From assembly GCA_020466095.1 (NCBI GenBank), contig CM035808.1, positions 28,859,345 through 28,923,344 of the forward strand: a stretch of 64,000 nt of DNA, given 5' to 3'. The translations under genes were made by a program, and so were the position numbers. The notes beneath the pieces are model-generated. The model did not search any database, had not been told where the DNA came from, and saw nothing but the letters and a program-made list of their open reading frames with translations. The number at the start of each line of letters is the position of its first letter. The first letter of the stretch is position 1. Positions 11,559-64,000 of the stretch are shown here, piece after piece. This DNA comes from Chlorops oryzae. Its lineage: Eukaryota; Arthropoda; Insecta; Diptera; Chloropidae.

Positions 11559-14500
11559 TTTCAATGGGGTCTCTACATTTTCATTTCCTTAAATATGCAC
11601 GGCTGCCAGTTTAGGGGAATCCCCCCAAAATAAGTTAAAAGACATTTGTGATTTTTAGTGGAGTCTTAGGGCAGAAAAGTATGCCTTGTTTTGAAAAATT
11701 CAAGGGATTATTCCCCTAAAAGCTAGCAACAGTTTAAATATGTATTCGAATTCTTGTTTCTTTTCTCTGACAAAAAAAACAAAAACAAAAAACTCTGGAT
11801 GTTTAGTAATTTCCTTCATGGAAGTTGGCTTATTTAAATCTATAATTTAAAATTTAAATAAATTTTGTAGGTACAAATAAATTGTTCCATTTTTATCTAA
11901 TATACTTTTATTGTTTTCTTCTGTATTTTCTGTGGTTAAATTTTGTTTTTTCAGTTTTAATTCAATATTTAAAATTTTTAAAGCATTAAAAAACTAAAAG
12001 TCGAATTGAACGAAAAAGCCTTAAATAATTATTTGCATAAAAGAAAATGGTATATTTTTAAAAGTGCCCCTTTGGGACGTGCCTTCCCTTACTGACATGT
12101 GTCTATCATATTTTAAGAAACTCCTTTACAATCTTAGCATGTTTTTGGATAGGAATCAAACTTATTTTCATCAAATTTTGGAAGAAAGAAATGAATAATT
12201 TTAACGTTTTATATATAGTCGAAACTCTATAACAAATTTCAAGGGACCGGGGCAAAATTCTTTTCAGAGCGAATTCGCTATAAGAAGAAAAAAGGCACTA
12301 AAAATGTTAGGAAAAAGCCTTGAGGCCTTGAAGAAATTCGGTATAGAGGAGTTCCTTACAGAGAGATTTGACTGGAGTAAATTAAATTATTTTGGAAATT
12401 TAAAAAAATTATATTATTTAAAGCAACTAAATTATTGATCTCTTCTAATCTTTAAGAGGGTTGTCTCTTTCGCTAGGCCCTTTTTGGACCATTTAAAAAA
12501 AAAAAATACTCAGAGAAAACGAAAAGGTTTTTCAATTTCTCTTTTATTGTGTTCAGAATTAATGAAAATTAGAAAAAATAACACTTTTTTTAAATGTGAG
12601 CGCGGTTCAAAATGTTCTCGGCAATCAAAGTGAAGATTCCAAAAAAAGGTGTAGTGCTGGCGGCCACGATTTCTCATCTCCAAGTTGTCCGAAATGAAGA
12701 AGGAAAACGGGATTATAATCAATATAGATGTCATTTTCGAGTGAAGCTCGAAAAAAAATTTTTCAATTTTTTTCTGACAAAATGGCGACCATTGAAAAAT
12801 GACATATCGATTTTGGGTATATTTTTTTGTAGTTCAGTGTAAAAAAAAAATAGTAAAAAATTTGATAAAATTATAATTGAGCTTCACCTGATAATGGTGA
12901 CAATTCTGCGTCGAGTCCATTTTGTTTCATTAAAATCGGTCCAGTTGAACTGGAGAAATCATGGCAACCAGGTCAAAAGAAGTGGACTCGAGATGAATGC
13001 GTTTAAAGTTTGAAGCAACGCAGAAATTACTCATTTTTGCGCAGACCTTGCTCGACAAAGAAGGCTATATCTCCTAAGCTATTTCGAATTTCAAAAAATC
13101 CTTTGACCACGATATTCTCAAATATTCAATCTACAAAAACTGAAAAAAAATAAAATCGAAAAAAAATTTTTGTCGACTGACACAACCTCCTTAAGTAAAG
13201 TTTTGCCATTAATTCTCCTCTCTTCTACCAGACCAAGACATTACAGTCGAACTTCCCTATAATGAATTCGCACGGGACCAGAAAATCACTTCATTACATA
13301 GAAATTTAATTTTACAGAAATTATAAACACGTACACTGAAAGTGGAACGAAAAAGCTGTGCATTTGAAAATTTTTCATAATATAGAGATCTTCATTGTAT
13401 AGACGTTCATTATACGGAAGTTCGGCTGAATATGGATTGGAACCCTTTAAGGTCAACTTGTGGCAGACATTAAAATTGATTCGAACATAAAAATAACAGA
13501 AAAACAATATTTCAAAATTAAAAAAAAAAAATTGTGAAGCACTTATTTGACTGTCGTGCCTGATTGATTTCGAAATTTGGCGCTTAAACTTTCACATTAA
13601 TTGCAGCTACATATATATTTATGTTTCATTTGAAAATTTTTTTTCATTATATTGTATTTTTAATATGCATATTTTTTATATTTGTATATTTTTAAAAATT
13701 AATTTTGTCGTTATTTTAATACCATATGTAAGTATCAGAGACGCTAAATGTATAAAAATTTAAGATTTAAAACAATTACACAGCTATGAAAATCTTTCAT
13801 TCTTAAATTCTATTTCGTTTCGTTCATTTGTGTGTGTGTGTGTGGGATACGTCAGATAATTTATTTAAAGAGATTTTCAAACTTGTTTCTTAAATTCTTA
13901 ATTTTTATAACCATATAAGAGCATGCAATTACAAATTGTATTTATTTATTTTTTTTTTTTTTTTGTTTCATTCAATACATTTACATTTATGTGTTACTAT
14001 AGATTTTTAAAATATTATTATTTATATATATGTTTTTGCTTTGTTTTTGTTTTAACTGTTTTCACAATGCTTTTTTTGCCTGCTGGGCTTAACACGAATT
14101 TCCTTCTTCTTTTTCGTTGAAAAATTCTAATTTGAAAAACTCCATTTTTAAACACGCAAACACTTTCGAACATTTAAAATCAACCATTTTTTTGTTGCTA
14201 GTTCTTGCAACAAATAACGTATTTATCAATCGCTTTTCTCTTTATTCGTTTACATAACTAATATTCAAAGCCAAAATAAAACGCAAATTGCTAAAGCTTT
14301 TAATGAAAAATGTTTTTTTTTTACTCTTGAAGTAACAAATTCTAATTCGGCAACAATATATGTATGCTGGCGCTGAGAGACGACGTCTTTATGAAATGAA
14401 TGTATTCGAAGGAAAATGTATGAAACGTGAAATAGTTGCTCCTAAGTTTAAGTATCGGTATAACAACATTTGTCTTGCAAAATCGCCTTACATCGTTGAG

Positions 14501-17134
14501 ATCCAAGAGTAACCAAGCTTAAATTCGACGAAACTTTTCCCTAAATTGTTAAATTCAACACAAAAAATTTTAATTCAAGCAGTCCATTGGCTTCGTACTT
14601 GTTCAAAAAATATTCGAAATTGGATTTTGATTCAAAAATAGTAAGATCATTTAAAAAAAAAAAACAGTCAAAAAACATCAATCGCGCCATTTCATCCATT
14701 TTCTTCTAAATAATTTTGTTTGTACTAAACAAACTTTTTAGGATCCTTATTGGAGTTTCGTATGGAAACCTCATACATGAAAACTGTATTCAAAATGCAA
14801 ATTCAGAGAGATCCAAAACTACATTAGGATCATTTTGTGTCTTGACTAAATTAGTTTGACTAAAATAAAATTTGTGTCTTAGCTCCGAAATGCATGATTT
14901 TGATACATTTTTGGGAAATCATAAAAGGAGTTGCCCTAGGGCTTTGAAATTTTGCATGGACGTTCCTTTGTGAATTTCTAAGAGATTCCCAAAAAAATTT
15001 TCGAAATCCAACCACCCCAACCCCCTCAAACAGAACCCGGGTTTTGCCAAAATCCACAACTTTGAACCCACGGTCCTCAAATTCGGAACATAGGTTACTG
15101 TTGTTCCCCAAAGTTGGAAAAGTTTAATTTCGTAACGCTGCCACGCCTACTTTTTGTGCTACGCCCACTCAAACGTATTTTCACGTTCGCGTCTTAAGTC
15201 TTTGCTCTTTATCTCTCGCTTATTTTAATAGAACTGTCTGCGCAAAGACTTCAGTCGCGAACTTGACAACGACTTTGTCGCTCTGACAGCAAACGTTTTT
15301 CGTGTTAGTAAGTATGTATATTCCCCAACTGAATAAAAAATTTCAACAGCTCCGCTTATGAGGAGGGTAAAACATGTGCTTGCTCCCGGACTATATAGGT
15401 ATTAAAAACTCTACATTATGAAACAAAAAAACTCTTCTTCATTCTTTCTTTTTACTGAAAGATTTCAGTCAGGAACAAGAGAAGTTTGTTTTCATTTGTC
15501 AAAATATTATTCTCACCTTATAGAATTTAATATATTATATGCTAGAGTGAAATGGTATAGTCTAACGTTAATTATCCTTCAAGCGAACTGAATTGATTGC
15601 GCCAACATACGAGCTCACATTCAAGATATAAATATACATACATAAATAACAATATTACATCATTTCAAATCCATACAGAATAGTGCAGGCAACTTTTGAA
15701 ATAGACAAATTCAACATTTTTATTAAAATGAAAAACATTTAAAGTAGTTTACAATTTATAAAAATTAAAAAAAAAAAAAATTAAAAAACTTAGATTAAAA
15801 CTATCAGTAATAAATGAAAACACGCTAGCGAAAAATATTAAAAGAAAAAATTAAACAAATTTAAACAAAATAATGTACTTCGAAATGAATTTTTCATATA
15901 TTATATTTTTTAAATACACATAATATCAACAAGTTTCGAAAAAGTAGGTTTTTTTCATTTTTCTCTTTTTCCCAAAAATATAATAAATAAATTTATAGAT
16001 ATTTCATAAAAAGCGCATTGGTTTGAACATAAGAAAATTTTGAAATAAAAATCGTTTAAGTTATTATAAATTGGTTTCGAAAACCCAGTTAAACCTAATA
16101 CGTATCTACAACTTACTGAAGGACATAGAATTTCTTATTTAATGACAAATATTTGAAATTTGATAGAAAATATTATTCAAGTAAGCATATATAGAGAAAT
16201 TATTTTTCGAATTATTCGTAATTGTTAATTAAAAATAAACAAAGAAAAAAATAAGAAGTACTTAGTTGTTTATGTTAACTTATGGATGAAGTGTAAAAGT
16301 ATTCATTACGAAAAATTAATAATTGATAAACATAATTAAATATACTACAAACTAACGTGCTAATGCATACGAATCACAATCAACGCTTTTTTGTATTAAA
16401 ATGTATTTTCTTCATTTAATATTTGAAAAATTTAAGAACAGTTTTAAAATTAATTCTTTTTTTCAGCAATTCATCTTTGAAATTAATTCAATTGGCGATT
16501 GTTTCGTTGAGTTGTATTGTTCAAAAAAAAAAAAAAAAAGCTACGTTTCTCATTATTATTCTTTTCACTAAAATTTCAAAGCCCTTTATTTCAGAAGTTC
16601 GGTAACAAATATAAAAAAAGAATAAATTTTATTACTTCAAAATCATACCGTCGAATTCAATTCAATTTTTAGAATAAAATCTGATCTTTTTTATACTGAG
16701 AAATCTCAGTTCTGATTTCATCTACCAAAAGAAAGGGCTTTCTGGCATCAAAGAATTACATCCAATTAAAATATAAAATTTGAGATACTGTTCACTTAGA
16801 TAATAGAGTTTTTTCTTCTTCATTTTTTATATTAATAAATAGAAACATAACAGCAAAACTAAAATGTTTTATGAATTATGGAGTGAACGACACAAACAAC
16901 ACACAAGCTACGTGTAAAAAACAACATTTGAATCGCAAAATATGGAAATTTTCAACTCTTTTTTTTTTTTTTTTGTAACTTAAAGGGAAAAAATTTTAAG
17001 AAAAAAGAAAGATTCAATTAAAAATAAATTGAATTAAAAAAAAAAAATGAGTGTTTATCTTTATCTTTTGCTTTCGTTTTTGTTCATTTTCAAGCTAAAA
17101 GATCTTTAGGTCTTTAGTTTTAAAAATTCAATTG
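11559..17134. other. convergent 3' region between P450 and csw
   Basis: Very AT-rich, with many AATAAA signals on both strands, a MITE at 13244-13428, and a GC-richer repeat-like patch near 15120-15380. The csw 3' UTR must start at 17134, but its length cannot be read. Confidence 0.6.
13244..13428. mobile_element. short MITE with CAGTCGAACTTCC ends
   Basis: About 185 bp. The left end CAGTCGAACTTCCCTATAAT pairs with the right end ATTATACGGAAGTTCGGCTG. A related degenerate copy may lie at 12220-12360. Target duplication not clear. Confidence 0.55.
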
Positions 17135-63538
<46,404 letters not shown>

Positions 63539-63610
63539 TTTTCGTTAATTGTTGCTCAATTTTTAAGAAATTCGCCTTTTTCGAGGTTTTTCAGAAATTT
63601 GTCTTTCTCA

Positions 63611-63666
63611 ATCGATGGCACTATCGATAGTATCGATGTCTCGCAGCTATCGGTTTGAAAATCGAT
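63611..63666. promoter_or_regulatory. ATCGAT/CGATA cluster upstream of csw (DREF/BEAF-32-like)
   Basis: Five ATCGAT or CTATCG sites occur in 56 bp (63611, 63621-63630, 63631, 63647, 63661), 73-128 bp upstream of the csw ATG. The core CTATCGATAG is close to the fly DRE (TATCGATA), and paired CGATA motifs are the known BEAF-32 pattern. This fits a TATA-less housekeeping promoter. Factor identity is inferred. Confidence 0.6.
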
Positions 63667-64000
63667 TTCTGGCTTCTAATGAAGGCGGTTATAGTTCAAT
63701 GTACAGTGAAACCTTGTTACACATTTATTCTGTTTGGTGTTTTGGATTTTGCTGAATTTCGGATCCTTTTACGGGATTGAAACATTAAGGGTGGTAGTTA
63801 CCAAAAAGTTTAAGCTAAGGCTAAATCTTAATCTTTCGAAGTAAAATTGGTAGTTACGAAGTCAAATTAAACCGGTCTTAGAGAATTCGATATTCGAAAA
63901 TTTGCTGCCAAATTTTTAGATTTAAGTCCAAATATATTATATATGGTTTTTGCTATTTTCGAAATCTCTTTCAAACTAGCAGGCGGTAAAATTTGAACAA
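63667..64000. other. upstream flank of csw
   Basis: No coding frame seen. Untranslated csw exons or alternative promoters could lie here or beyond the window. Confidence 0.4.

Noticed and set aside
12510..12842. Overlapping open frames on both strands downstream of the P450
   Set aside because: Mutually shadowing frames in an AT-rich 3' region without protein features.

Overview
This is 64 kb of AT-rich nuclear DNA from a higher fly (Diptera, most likely Schizophora). The evidence is an intact corkscrew (csw/SHP2) gene with dipteran features, short introns with GT/AG or GC/AG ends, mini-me-type repeats with GTCY/GACR microsatellite cores, mariner and Tc1-like elements, and many MITEs. The family (tephritid, drosophilid or muscoid) cannot be fixed by eye. 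All gene models were built by reading splice sites and frames by hand.

Left part (1-17.1 kb). Repeats and non-coding DNA come first, with a three-copy tandem repeat at 1-550. A Yip1-family gene (YIPF1/2-like, minus, 5780-6920, 316 aa, 4 coding exons, one apparent GC-AG intron) follows, and a possible 38-aa two-exon gene lies just upstream of it (7239-7430). A six-exon CYP4-clan cytochrome P450 (plus, 9481-11558, 487 aa) is intact but lacks the Glu that links heme in most CYP4 enzymes.

Main gene (17.1-63.5 kb). csw runs on the minus strand from the ATG at 63538 to a stop at 17135 (spliced tail, 816 aa) or 17182 (retained-intron tail, 820 aa). The two SH2 domains are separated by a 40.6-kb intron (22289-62882). 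The last 59-bp intron is an in-frame switch: retention gives a basic tail ending KTFPKT, and splicing gives a YENI tyrosine motif resembling SHP2 Tyr580. A cluster of ATCGAT/CGATA sites lies 73-128 bp upstream of the ATG.

Inside the giant intron. A nested same-strand transcription unit is indicated by a correctly spaced TATA box and initiator (35799/35768), a 55-aa small ORF (35111-35278), and a longer unrecognised ORF split between two frames (33908 to 33091). The rest is repeat-rich. It holds mini-me-like elements, a decayed mariner inserted into one of them, a 1636-bp perfect-architecture palindrome of Tc1-like origin inserted into another, and TIR-bounded repeats carrying convergent tRNA-like modules. 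There are also SINE-like sequences, several MITE families, and paired dispersed repeats. A separate csw intron (19859-22125) contains about 1 kb of almost pure purine.

No bacterial operons, CRISPR arrays, rRNA genes or canonical tRNA genes were seen.
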